A stretch of DNA of 13,344 nucleotides from MAG-120531 sp002378585. Its GTDB lineage: Bacteria; Bacteroidota; Bacteroidia; Flavobacteriales; Flavobacteriaceae. A program made the position numbers and the translations under genes. This document shows, piece after piece, positions 1 through 12,000 of this stretch. Numbering within the stretch: position 1 is the stretch's first letter; every line of letters begins with the position of its first letter. The DNA lies in contig CALADZ010000111.1 in the NCBI GenBank assembly GCA_937890575.1, positions 1-13,344 of the forward strand, in the 5' to 3' direction. The notes under the pieces were generated by a model that did not search any database, was not told the origin of the DNA, and saw nothing but the letters and a program-made list of their open reading frames with translations.

Positions 1-61
1 AGGAAGCATAGGTAGCGCCCAAACAATATGAAGTATCGTGAACAATTGGTGCGATGGGGGT
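1..61 (-). other. Start of module M47 (cut by window edge)
   Basis: Only the linker and first strand are visible: T-P-I-A-P-I-V, then S-Y-C-L-G-A-T-Y-A-S with the cysteine codon at 25. The frame is still open at base 1, so the chain continues for at least one more module. Confidence 0.8.
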
Positions 62-3000
62 TAGAGGTTGAGTAACTATCAACTGCTTGTCTCTAGGTCC
101 TTCACATCCATTTGCATCTATTAATGAAACAAAATAACTCACTGTATCCGGCGTAAGCAAACTATATGAGTTATAGTATGGATTAAATGTAGTTGGTGTG
201 TTCGAGCTATCAGAATTGTACCAGTACAAACTAAAGCTCGACTTATTGTAAGTGACAAATGTGTCTAAGGTACCTGCCCAAGTATTTGCACAAATCTTAG
301 TCAAATTAGGTGTGCTTACAGCTGGAGTAGAATCGTTGGCATTAATAATGACATAAATAGAGTCTCTCCCAGATTCACAACCTGTATTTAGATTAATCTT
401 AGAAACCGTAATCAAATTCGCTCCTATCAACTCACCATATACCTTCAAATTCTGATTTGCGAATTCATCTGTCGACGTTGCTGATTTCCACCAGCGCAAC
501 TTCATCGGAGCGTACGTGTTATTAACGTAAGGTGCCAATTCAATAGAATCTTGTCTACATGCGTAAACTGTATCCACATTGAAAATATTGGCGTCAGGAC
601 GCTCATTTACCTTCACTTGAATCAATTGCTTTTCGCTTTGACACTCACCGTCCGTACTTGTAATGAAGTAATAGAAGTTAGTGTCCTTCTGCGTTGAAAT
701 CACAGGCACCGAACCAGTACCGTTTAAGGAATCTTGATTCAAATCATACCAAATCAAAGTCTTGCCTTGATTCAAGTTTTCTACTCGAGATAAGAAATCT
801 ACGGTAGGGTCAAATTGACAGTATTGCAACACACCACCTGTTGGTTTTGCAGGTCTTGGAATAGTGAAGAAGGTCACTCTGACCCATTGGCTTTCACAAA
901 TTACATTTTGAACTGGCACCTTGTTTCGAAGGGCGAAATAGTAATCGTGTTGCGTTTCAGCGGTATCGCTATTTATGTTGATATATTCATTGGTACCCAA
1001 TTGTACAGAGTCCAAAGTATACTTGATTAAATTGTATTTAGTTACATCATAGGTTGCAACATCGTTAATGTTGAACGCACCCGTTCCATTACAAATTCTA
1101 ACAGGATCCACTGGAACATCTGGAACTGGTATACTATCAATTTTCGTAATGACCATCTTCGCCATTGGAGAGTGACAACCTGTAGTGATATCTCTATAGG
1201 TTAACCATAATGAATCTTTAATAGGGTCATTAAAGGCTAAATTGGATACATTGGCATCTTCAAAATACTGATCCGGATATGACGATCTTGTTAAATACCA
1301 ATAGATATCGACAACATTGGTGTTGGCGTTGGTGTGTTGAGCTAAATCGTGCTCGTAATCATCATAACAAATGAACGGATTCGTTACCACAGGCGCTAGT
1401 GGCGCACTCAATAGGCTTACTGTAATAGGACTCGATTCATCAGATTCACAAGTCACCCAGCCATTAGCATTCTGCTCACTCTTAAATGCAATTGCTTTGT
1501 AAATACCCGGTAAGGTGATCGCCAAAGTTCTTGTCGTATCCATTATGGTTACAGGACCGTTACCTGCCAATGGATAACGCTTCCAGTAGAATTGATAGCC
1601 AAGTTCAGGATTAATATTTGTGATCCTTACAGTATCTGTTTCACCCGGACATAAGTCGACATAAGTCGGTGCTACTAATGGTGCTATTACTGAATTATCG
1701 CGTATCTCAAATTTCGTGGTATCGCTACTACACCCACCAATACTTTTTCCTATAACACCGTAATTACCTTCTGTTGTAAACTGAACTTGTGCGGATGGTG
1801 GTGTAGTATAATTCGTTTGGAATTTTAATACGTTATTGTCCAGGTCGTACCAATAGTAATCCACAAGCGGTGCTGGAGAGGCGATGGTTATGGTCGCTGC
1901 ATCATCCACACACTTCCAAATAGGATCAGATTGATTAACAAGTATTGGTGTTGCTGGATTTGTCCCTACTGTTACCACTACATCATTTGCACCTCGTACG
2001 GTACATCCTGGATAGTTAGTGCCGTATGATGCTTTCACATAATAGGTCCCTGCTTGGGATACTCTGTATCCATCGTTTTTGTCTGTCTCATCGGTAGATA
2101 CTCTGGTATCTTCTACCGTTGCTTGATTTGACATGCGATAATACGAATATGTAATTCCCGTTGGGTAGCTGGTCACGTTGGTGTGATTCTCTACGATAAT
2201 CACTCTTTCCTCACCCGGACACAATTCAATAGTATTCGGGGTTAATACTGGTTGAATGATCGTATCACGTAAAATTTGTAAGACTTCTGAATAAACAGGA
2301 TTACATCCTTGATTACTCTTCGTAGCTCTGACTTTAAACTTACCCGGCAAAAGCCCCTCGAATCTCGTATCAGATTCTGGTAAAGAAGGATTGTAGGTGA
2401 ATATTTTACCTGGTATGGGTTGCCATGAATTGTTCAGCACCTCTTCCATCAATGCGTACTCTACCCCTACTTCCATTGTAGAGTTGACAATTATAGTTGC
2501 CGAATCTCCAGGACACAATCCGTCCCAAATTCCAACCCAACTTCCATCGGCAGCATAACCTGTCCAATTAAAGTTAGCCTGTAAAGGACGAATTTCAGGT
2601 TGATCTAAAGGCTTATACTCAAGGGTAACTGGGTTTGATAGTAAAGACCAGCACCCATTCACCTTGCGTTTAGCGCGGTATTTACCCCCAACATTGGTAT
2701 AAATCTGATAAGCCGAGTCAGGACTGGTAGCAATAGGTCGCATTCCATTTCCATCAAACACATCTCTGTACCACTGGTAGGTTCCGTTAGTGTTAATGAA
2801 ATCAGTAATAGTGTCTATTGCTCCTGAACATAGAGTAACTGTAACCGGTTCTTCAGTTAAGTTATTTAAGGATGGGGTTGTGGGTCGCTGAGTTGCCACT
2901 ATTGCAACACCGTTGCTTGAAATTTCACAATTTCCTTCAGTAATTCTTGCGTAATAAACACCGGAGTTCTGCGCATAGTGAGATGTTCCACCATCACTAT

Positions 3001-6000
3001 CTAAGGTCTCATGGATTACTCCTCCGGAAATATAGTACCACTCGATAGATTGTGTGGTCAAGATTGATGGTATCTCAATTAACGTGGAATCCCCGTCACA
3101 AATAGTGTTTGTGAAGGTCGTTCCTATGGTCGCTACAGGAGGGATTATTGTTCGCTCTTTTACACGTAAAATTGAACTGAATTCCGCCGTACATCCAGCG
3201 CTAGGATCACTCACTTCTATTTTAAAGTCGTCGTAGTTTGTTACGTTGTTATCTACAGTAATTCCAGTAAATGTTGCATCATTCAAACCATCTGCAATTA
3301 CAATATATGGGTCTCCAGATACCGGATGATTAACCACTGAATAGCCAGATAAATTGTCGTCCTTGTAAAGGGTATATGTCAATCCAGAGCCTGCTGAGTT
3401 CGGGGCATAAATCGTAAATTCTTCCCCAACACAAACTTCATGGGTTTCAACACCTGACTGATCTACTGTAAGACCGTTACTCACATCAATTAAAGGCGTA
3501 GATAGGCTTCGTAAAACAAAGACCTGTAATTGTGATGTATCTCCTATACAACCAGTACTGTCATTTCTATTGATGACCTGGAGTCTTTTGAACGGTGCAA
3601 GCATAGGTCCAGAAGCTGGTAACCAAGAACCTTCATTTTCAATGTCTATTGTGGTGTTAGTTGTCCAATTCCCTGCAACTCCATTGACTATATATTTATA
3701 ACTTCTATCAAGTTGAGAATTTGAGATTGTCACCGTACTTGAAGAGCCCAAACAAACCGTGTCGTTCACAAACGAAATTGTGGGAATTTCTGGTTGTGGG
3801 AAGGCTAGGATAGTGTCAATCGGCTCACTATATTTTGTACAACCTTGGTATGTTTTGGATACTCTATACGATCCTTGACCGATACTGCTAACTGTATTAA
3901 CTCCACTATTAAATATAGAATCTGGTGATTCACCAAGTTTGCCAAAATACCACTGGTAGTCTACCCCTAGTGGATCTGACGATGACGACGTCACGGATAG
4001 TGTTACTGAATTTGGTTCATTTGCACATAAACCCAAACCGGATGGTGTTATTTGGGGCTTTATAAGGTTAACCCCTACAATTTCTATTGTATCTGACTGT
4101 ATTGCACTTCCTGTTATAATCGGGTCATCAACTTCTATGTAATATGTACTAGGAGGTACTGAACGGAAAGTTTTATCAGTGCCACTGTACACGAAGTCGA
4201 ATACATCTCCGTTCGCTTTTAACGCTTTTTGCGAAGGCATGTTTACCGTCGGGATTTCCCATAATGTATAACGCTTGCCAATTTCAGGACCAACAACCGT
4301 TAAATCAGAAACGCCATTTGAACAGATGGAAATGGTAGCGTTTTGAGTTATTGGAATTGCTTGGGCGGCCAATATTGTATCAACCGGTTTCAATAAGAAT
4401 TGAGGCTCGAGCAATGCACGAACAGTAAACTCTGCTGCACGCGAGGTATCGCTTATACAGCCCTGATTTCTATCACGAATAATAACAGCATGATCTCCTG
4501 CAGAGGTAACGGTGTCACTGTAATTACCTTGAATCCAAGAACCAGGTACTCCATCTTCAAGCCATTGATAATCATAAATTGTCTGAGCCGGTGTCGCCTC
4601 AATTACTATACTTTGATTTGGATATATAGCATTGTCCCCGGCATAATTAAGGATAGGTTTTATAGGGTTTTCCGTAACTGTTAATTGGAAACTATTTGAC
4701 TCCTTAATACATCCATCTTTTATAAACTTGACAACATATTCTCCGGTCTCAGTTGCTGAGAACACTGTACTGCTGCCCAATACCGCAGACGGATTATTTT
4801 TATTTATCCACTGCACGGCAGATAAATCATTTGGTATAGGTGAAGTGGTTATGCTGTAGTTAACTTTTTCCCCTTCACAAATTGCGGTAATCCCCGTATA
4901 TGGAAGTTCGTAATCTATCACAGGTGTTGTTCCTGTAATTTTTTCATCAATGATTATGTAGTTAGTAGACCAAATGCTATTACAACCCGACTTACTAGCG
5001 AAGATTCTGTAAACATTGATTCCTCCAGCATATATATTTGAAGATGGTATTATTAATTCTGGGACCACACCTTCACCTGCAGTAAACTCTACCGTGATTG
5101 GGTTATATCTATACTGTAAATCATTCAAGTTATTGGAGGTATAACCTTGATTACCACCGCCATAATTGGTTCCCCTCCACTTTTCAACTGAATATTTAAC
5201 CCCATAGGCTGTATCAGGAATGGTAAGTTTCACATTAGAACCAGAACAAGTTTTAACAGTATCTAGCTTACTTCCCCAATTACTAAAACCTACAGGAGCG
5301 ACATTAGGAACTTCAATAAATGTTTCAAAAACAACTACATCTGAAGATCGTTGACTCTCACACCCCGTTAAATCGTTATATGCTGTTACGTTCCATGTTC
5401 CACCGTCTGATAACGTCGCTGAATTCGTGCTTTGAGTAAAGTTGTTTCCAGCATTAATATCGGTTGTTCCGTTTTGATACCAATTAAACTTGGTACTACC
5501 AGCATTCGTGACAGAAATGGTTCTAGTATTTTGATTACTGCATATAGTATCACGATAAAAATCAAGAAGCGGTGTATTCGGTTTTGGCGATATGGTTATT
5601 TGGCTCGAAATATTCTCGTATCGACACCCCGGTTTATCTGTGGAATTCGCATAAACTATATAATATTCGGCAGTGGTTGGCAAGTAGTCATTTAATTTCT
5701 TATTAAAAGAAAGTGTGTCTTGTTGTTTAATTGTAGACCCCCACTTAGTCCAAGAGTAATTCCAACTATAAATTGAAGTTCCTGAAACTTCCAAGTCAAT
5801 CTTTTCACCTTGACAAACTGTGGAATTACCAGTAATATTAAGGTCTGGCGAAGAAATTGATCTTACATAAATTGTTCTACTAAAAGTACTTGATTCACAA
5901 TCACCTTGTATGGTTCGAATCTTATAGTCCCCAGCTTGGTTGACTACAAATTGAATTGGGGTTGCTCCAGTAGGATCATATGCTATAGGCAAATGTGATA

Positions 6001-9000
6001 CTGAAGAATTGTTTCCATAGTATAACTCAAATGATTGGCCGCTAACAGGGCTATATGGCGTTACTTCTATAACCACAGAATCTCCATCACAAATGTACCC
6101 TAGCTGACCTTGGTTATATTTTATCTCAGCAAATGGTGCTGAAATAACCGCATAATCAACAGCAATGGCGGATGAATAAACAGAAACACATTGATTTGTT
6201 TTGTCTTCAGTTTTAGCTGAATAAGTGCCCGAGGCACCACTAACTGTGTATTCATCGTTTGGAACTGAGTTTACTTTACTCGTTCCTCGATACCAATTAT
6301 AATTATAGTTAGTCTCATCTGGAGATGAAATATTTAATGTATGAGGTTCTCCTGGACACAGATAAACATTTGCTTGTGTTCCATATTCATTTTCAATTGT
6401 TGGAGCACTAGGGGCTTGATACACTGTTATTGCCAAAGTATCGGATACACTACAAGATGCATTTGGATATCTTCCTTGATCTGGATAGATATTTACAACA
6501 TATTCTTTTACGGCTTCGCCATTTGAATCGAATTGAAGATTATCATCAGAATCCATTGGACCTATCCAATTTGAATAGTTATAATACCGAACATTGTGAT
6601 CACTGGTTATTGTGTTTATGCCTTCATATTCAACGTCTATTGTGTAATACCAACTAAGATTTCCAACATTATAAGTTGACATGTTGTTGAGAAGCTGTAA
6701 TCTAAATCGTCCGCCATTTTCACAAATCTCCGTGGTTGTAGCTCCCCCGCTTTCCAACACTGCAGTAAGAATAGGCTTTGGCATAGGTAGGGTGGTAATA
6801 TAGAAACTCGTCGAAATCACATCCGATAAACAAGTGTTTTTAAGTGCTCGAACCCTGTAATTACCGGCCGTTGTTAATGTGAATTTAGCAGAGGCAATAG
6901 TGGTTGGACTTATTGTATCAACTCCATTACCCTGATCGTTGATTAAAACGAAGGATACAGAATTATCATAGGCAGAGTAATTTGCAATTTCTAACTCATA
7001 ATTAGTAGTAGCTGATCCACATTGATAAGCTGTATTCCCGGTAATACCATTCCATGTCAATTGAACTTGGGGCAGATCCAAATCATTTAGTTCGAACGGT
7101 ACTGATAGGTTTGAACGACAGCCGTAATCACTTCTAGCTGTTACATAGTAGTTATATCCGCTTAAATTTAGAGGCTGTGCAGAGATCGACTCCTCATCTG
7201 AATACAATGGATTATTAACAGATATACCAGATTGTGATACAGATTTGTCTAATCTGTACCAATCGTATTCCAAGTCTGTGCTATTAGGGTTTGCAACTTC
7301 TAGTGTGATTGCAGTACACGATTCTACACCACTCAACTTACCGTTTGATCCTAAGATACTTGGCGCAGATGGTGTTCCGTGAATAGTTACTGTCTCTGTT
7401 TGTGACGTTGGAACTGAACAGCCATTTACCACGACTGTTACATTAAATATGATATCCTCACTATTCGAAACTCCTGCAGCCGTTTTCGAATTCATTGAAG
7501 GTGTAATAGAACTCCATTGACCGGTAGAACTATAGCTACGTGTCACTGTACTAACAGTTGGATCATCACTCGTCCAGATATAGGACGCATTCAACTGTGG
7601 ATTTGAAACCTTAAAGTCTATCTCATTAACATTACAAACTCCATAGCTTGGTAAGGAAATAACCGGCGCGGGGACATTTTGAATCGCAATATCAACTGAA
7701 TTACTAAATTGTGTACATGCCGAGGATTGCGATTCTTTCAACGCGACTCTGTATTGAGTAGATTGAAGAGGTGAATAATGTCCTTGGTTATTTGCACTAA
7801 GAACATCCCAAACTTGATTTACTGCATTCCATCTTTGCCATTGAATAAAATACGTCCCGCTCGTATCAGCGCCTTCGATTTCTAGCGGATTTGACGATCC
7901 TGGACATACATATTGCGTCCCAATTCCATTATTCGTTTCTGTTCTCAAAGACAGTACAGGAGTTGGAAGCGGAGATTCTATTATTTCAACATAGTTTGAT
8001 TCTCCAGACTTACAGCCCGTTGTTGCATTGACTGCTTTCAAGAAGAATTTACCTGCTTTGTAAACTAAATATCCTGTATTAGTTTGATTCGATATCGGAG
8101 CACTTTCCTTGGTTGCATTAATCGAGCCTGGAGCTAAATACCACAATTCGTCATCATGATTGTTCGTAACTAAGATTTCAATGCCATCTGCTAAACACTC
8201 AGTTGTAACACTAGCGAGATTTCCGGCAAGGGTGATACTTGGGGCAAGAGGAGCATCGTTAACCGCTATAGTTACAGCATTTACTCCGTTGTAAGGAGAT
8301 GTTGTAGAACAAGAAAGACCGGTATAAGTATCTTTCACGTAAATGATTGCCCCATCAAAATCTGAGGTAATTGCAGAAATTGCGTTTCCTGATATTTGGG
8401 TATGTGTAGCGTTTGGAAGGTCCTTAATATACCACCAAGTAGGCGTGGATAATTGATTTGCTGGTTGGCCCACTCTTGAAACTTCGAAGTTTTCTCCACT
8501 TGAAGGTTCGCCAAAAGTAATATTATCGCCTTCACAGAAGGTGGTGATACCTGAAGAAGGAACAACAGTCAGCGTTGCTGGCTGGATAATTGTAATTGCC
8601 TGAGGTCCAGATTTTGGCGATACACCACATCCAACTAAAGAGGTTTTCACCCTGAAAGACCCGGTAGAATAAACATTGCTTAATGCACCCGTTTCCGATA
8701 TTGTAATTGACGGGGTGGTTGAAGTCGCGATTGCAGAGGTGTCACTGCCTTTATACCAGTAATATGTGAAGCTGGCTGCTTGAGAATGAGTCGAAGCAGC
8801 GGTCAATGTTACACTAGTGCCTTGACATACTTGAGTAGCACTAGCTGTAATAGTTGGCGCTGACATCGTTTCATGCAAAACCTGAAGTGTATTTGATACA
8901 ATAGATAGACAACCCGTAGATGAACTAACCGATTTTGCGCGATAATATCCAGGAAGTAAACCAATATCTAAGGAGAAGTTAGCGGTTGAAGCGTTCAATG

Positions 9001-12000
9001 CAGATACCATTGAAAGCTCCGCATTATTGGTCAACGTTACCCAGGTATTATCAGGGCTGTATTCCCAAATTAATTCAGAAATACCGCTCACCGAAGACGT
9101 TGTTGCCAAAGCGCCAATAGGATCGACTGGAGTGTTTGAAACAACACAAATAGTCTTAGCGCCATTGGTTCCGTCACTAAATGTCAAAACAGGCGCAGAT
9201 GGTTTGGGACGAATCGTTACCGTAATGGTATTTGAAGTTGTAGAACACCCTAAGTTACCAGTTCCAGAATAGGTGTCGGTCGCTCTAATATCAATATCAA
9301 CGTTTGTGTTGGCATTTGTAGACAAGTTCGATAATAACCACTGTGTTCCTTGACCTGTTAAGTCTAAAGGTGCCCATTGATTAGTTTTAGGATTATAATA
9401 TTCCCAAGTTCTTGTATAGTTTGTCGGTGCGTTAATAGAGTTATTTGAGGCAGCAAAATAAGATCCTATTGCATATTCCTCATCACAGTAATATTGTTTA
9501 GAGCTTGAAATTGTGAATGACGATGGTATCTCAATATCTATTAACGTTGGAGTAGAAATACTTGATGGACTACATCCAGAATTAGTTGTTGTACTAATTC
9601 CAACTGCGAAATTACTTTCATCCGCATAAACAGAGTTAGATGAGTAAACATGTATTGTATCTGCTGAGGTTGTTCGGAACAAACTAAAGCTTCCATCGTC
9701 TTGCTTTTTATACCAATCAAAACTTACAGCAAGTGTTCCAGTGTATGTAGAAGATGCGGTTAGCACAATTGGGCTATTATCACATATTGGACTATTTGAT
9801 GTGATTAATGGTGATGGTAAATTAAACGTATCTAATTCTAAATCATCCGATGCCAGTAAAGATTGACATCCGTTTTGTTCAATCCACACTCTATAATAAC
9901 CTGGCTCGTCAATTGTTTTAATCCACGCATTACTAGTCGCAACAAATTCGTTACCGTTAACAGTTGGTGTCGCAAAAGAAGGATCCGTATCAAATTCCCA
10001 GATGAATGTTGCATTGTTATTAGTGTATAAGTTGGATCCGTTTACAACTTCTATGTTGGTGGATGTTCCTGAACAAATGTTTGCCAAGGAACCTATGAAG
10101 TCAGTAAATTCAATGCTAACACTTGCCGGAGACGAATTCACTGTAATCTGAATTCCTGTTGTGCTCGAAGTAGTTTGACAGCCAGCGGAATGCTCGTCCT
10201 TGATATACAAATATGCCCCATCATGATTTGAAGTCAGGGATAACACATCGTTTTGTGTATACTCCGTTGGCGAAGCTGCGCCTTGTTGTTGTAAATACCA
10301 AGTTCTAGTGAAACCACTGGCTAATGGTGTTGCTAAGAAAGTTGAGCTATTGTTCGTAAACGTTAAAACTTCGCCTTCACAAAATACTGAACCTGTACTA
10401 GGAGCTGTGAGAGAGATGGATGGTGGAGTGACAACATTAATATAAGCCGCGGTATTTCCTACAAATGGATTATTTGGGTCGGTGCCTAAATAGTTAGTGT
10501 TTGATAGCCCTAAACAATTAGAATTTGTTTCTGTGACTCGGTACCAACCTTCTAAACCTGTTGACAGCGAATTGCTTGTTTCTGATAATGTTGTCCAAGA
10601 ATTCCCGTTATCGTCACTTCTTTCCCAAATAAAGTTTGATCCAGTGATGCCCGAAGCACTTGTCGAGGTTGCTGTTATAGTAGCGATTCCTCCTGAACAA
10701 ATTGTATCTAGAAGAGATGTTGTTCCTGTAATTGTAAGACTCGGAGCGTCTGATAAAGAAACTTTCTGAATCTCTAATACATTCGAAGTAACTGAATTAC
10801 AACCGTTAGAATTAGTAAAGAATGCTCGATAGTATCCGGCTGAATCAACAACTATAGTTGAATTTGTCTTTGAATTAAACGGAGCGACCGTCGTGGTTGT
10901 AGAACTCCAATTGCCATCCGGGGAATATTCCCAATGAAGTGTATTACTACCAATAGATGCCACCTTAAGAGTAAGACTTGAAGCGTCACATATAGTTTTT
11001 GCTCCATTTGTAGCATCGTTGAAGATTGCTATTGGTGAAATCGGCAAGTCGTTAACCGTAATTGTTGCTCGGTTCGCGGTGATTGAAGAACACAAAGCAT
11101 TGCCGGCATTATCATAATAAGTGTCTACAAAGTAGATTTCTGATAAGTTGTCACTTAGAGCAACTTGATATGAATTCCCGGTAATTTTAGTTGCAACATT
11201 ATTCTTCTCAATATACCATTCCCTTGTAAAGCCGTTCGATGGAGCCTGTCCATTTAAAGAATGATAATCATAACCTCCAGTTGTTCCAAATGCCAATAAA
11301 TCTCCAATACAATATTCAGGAGTGCCATTGGTAGCAAGAGTAACGTTAGAGGTGCTTATCGCATTGACATATAATTCCGATTGAGGAGGATATGGAGAGC
11401 TTATCGAACAGCCCGAACTGTATTCAACAACTCGATAATAACCAGTTTGTGATGCCGTATAACTCGAATTAATACCTTGCTGTATTGTATCCCAAATTCC
11501 TGACGTGGTTTGTCTGTACTCCCAGACTAATTGAGTTGTTGTAAGCCCATTGTTCCTCGATGCTTGTAGAGTTACCGGCTGTCCATCACAAATAGTTGCC
11601 GTTGAACTTCCACTAAGTGAGCCCACAAAGGCTATACTCGGTGCATTTGATAAAGAATAAGTCTGAATCTCTAAAATATTCGAATATCCCGAGCCACAAT
11701 TAGTTACGCTTGAAACAGCTTTTGCTCTATAGAAGCCTTCTACCCCTTCTTCTACAAAAGAGCCAACAGAATTTCCTAATGTTACTGTATTTGATGAAGC
11801 AAAAGCAGAAGTAGTGGAATATTCCCATACATAATTGATATTACTCGGTATTACACCGTCCACTTGCATTATAGATTCGTTTCCGTCACAAATCGTATGT
11901 AACGCAGTAGTTACGAATGAATGCTCAATTACCGGAGACACCGGAATTGCATAAGAATTTACTGTAATATTTATACTACCTCCATTAATATCAGTGTATG

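Noticed and set aside
1..120. Possible frameshift near the left edge
   Set aside because: A first reading seemed to change frame in the run of C residues near base 56-60, but recounting showed the same frame continuing into a normal Y-C-L-G start of M47.
815..1030. Open frame of 71 codons on the plus strand
   Set aside because: Lies antisense to well-formed modules M43-M44; its product has no family pattern and the opposite frame carries the conserved cysteine and aromatic spacing.
4061..4663. Cysteine losses in M31 and M32 as sequencing errors
   Set aside because: Each is one base from TGT, so a single error is possible, but two independent errors in exactly complementary sites is unlikely, and the same pattern occurs at M5/M6.
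4400..6657. Several plus-strand open frames of 61-94 codons (4400-4684, 5432-5695, 6341-6526, 6430-6657)
   Set aside because: Antisense shadows of the giant gene, two of them overlapping each other; products are Cys/Ile/Tyr-rich without domain character.
8335..8565. Minus-strand open frame of 76 codons
   Set aside because: Same strand but a different frame from the giant gene, inside M18, which is intact in the main frame with both cysteines.
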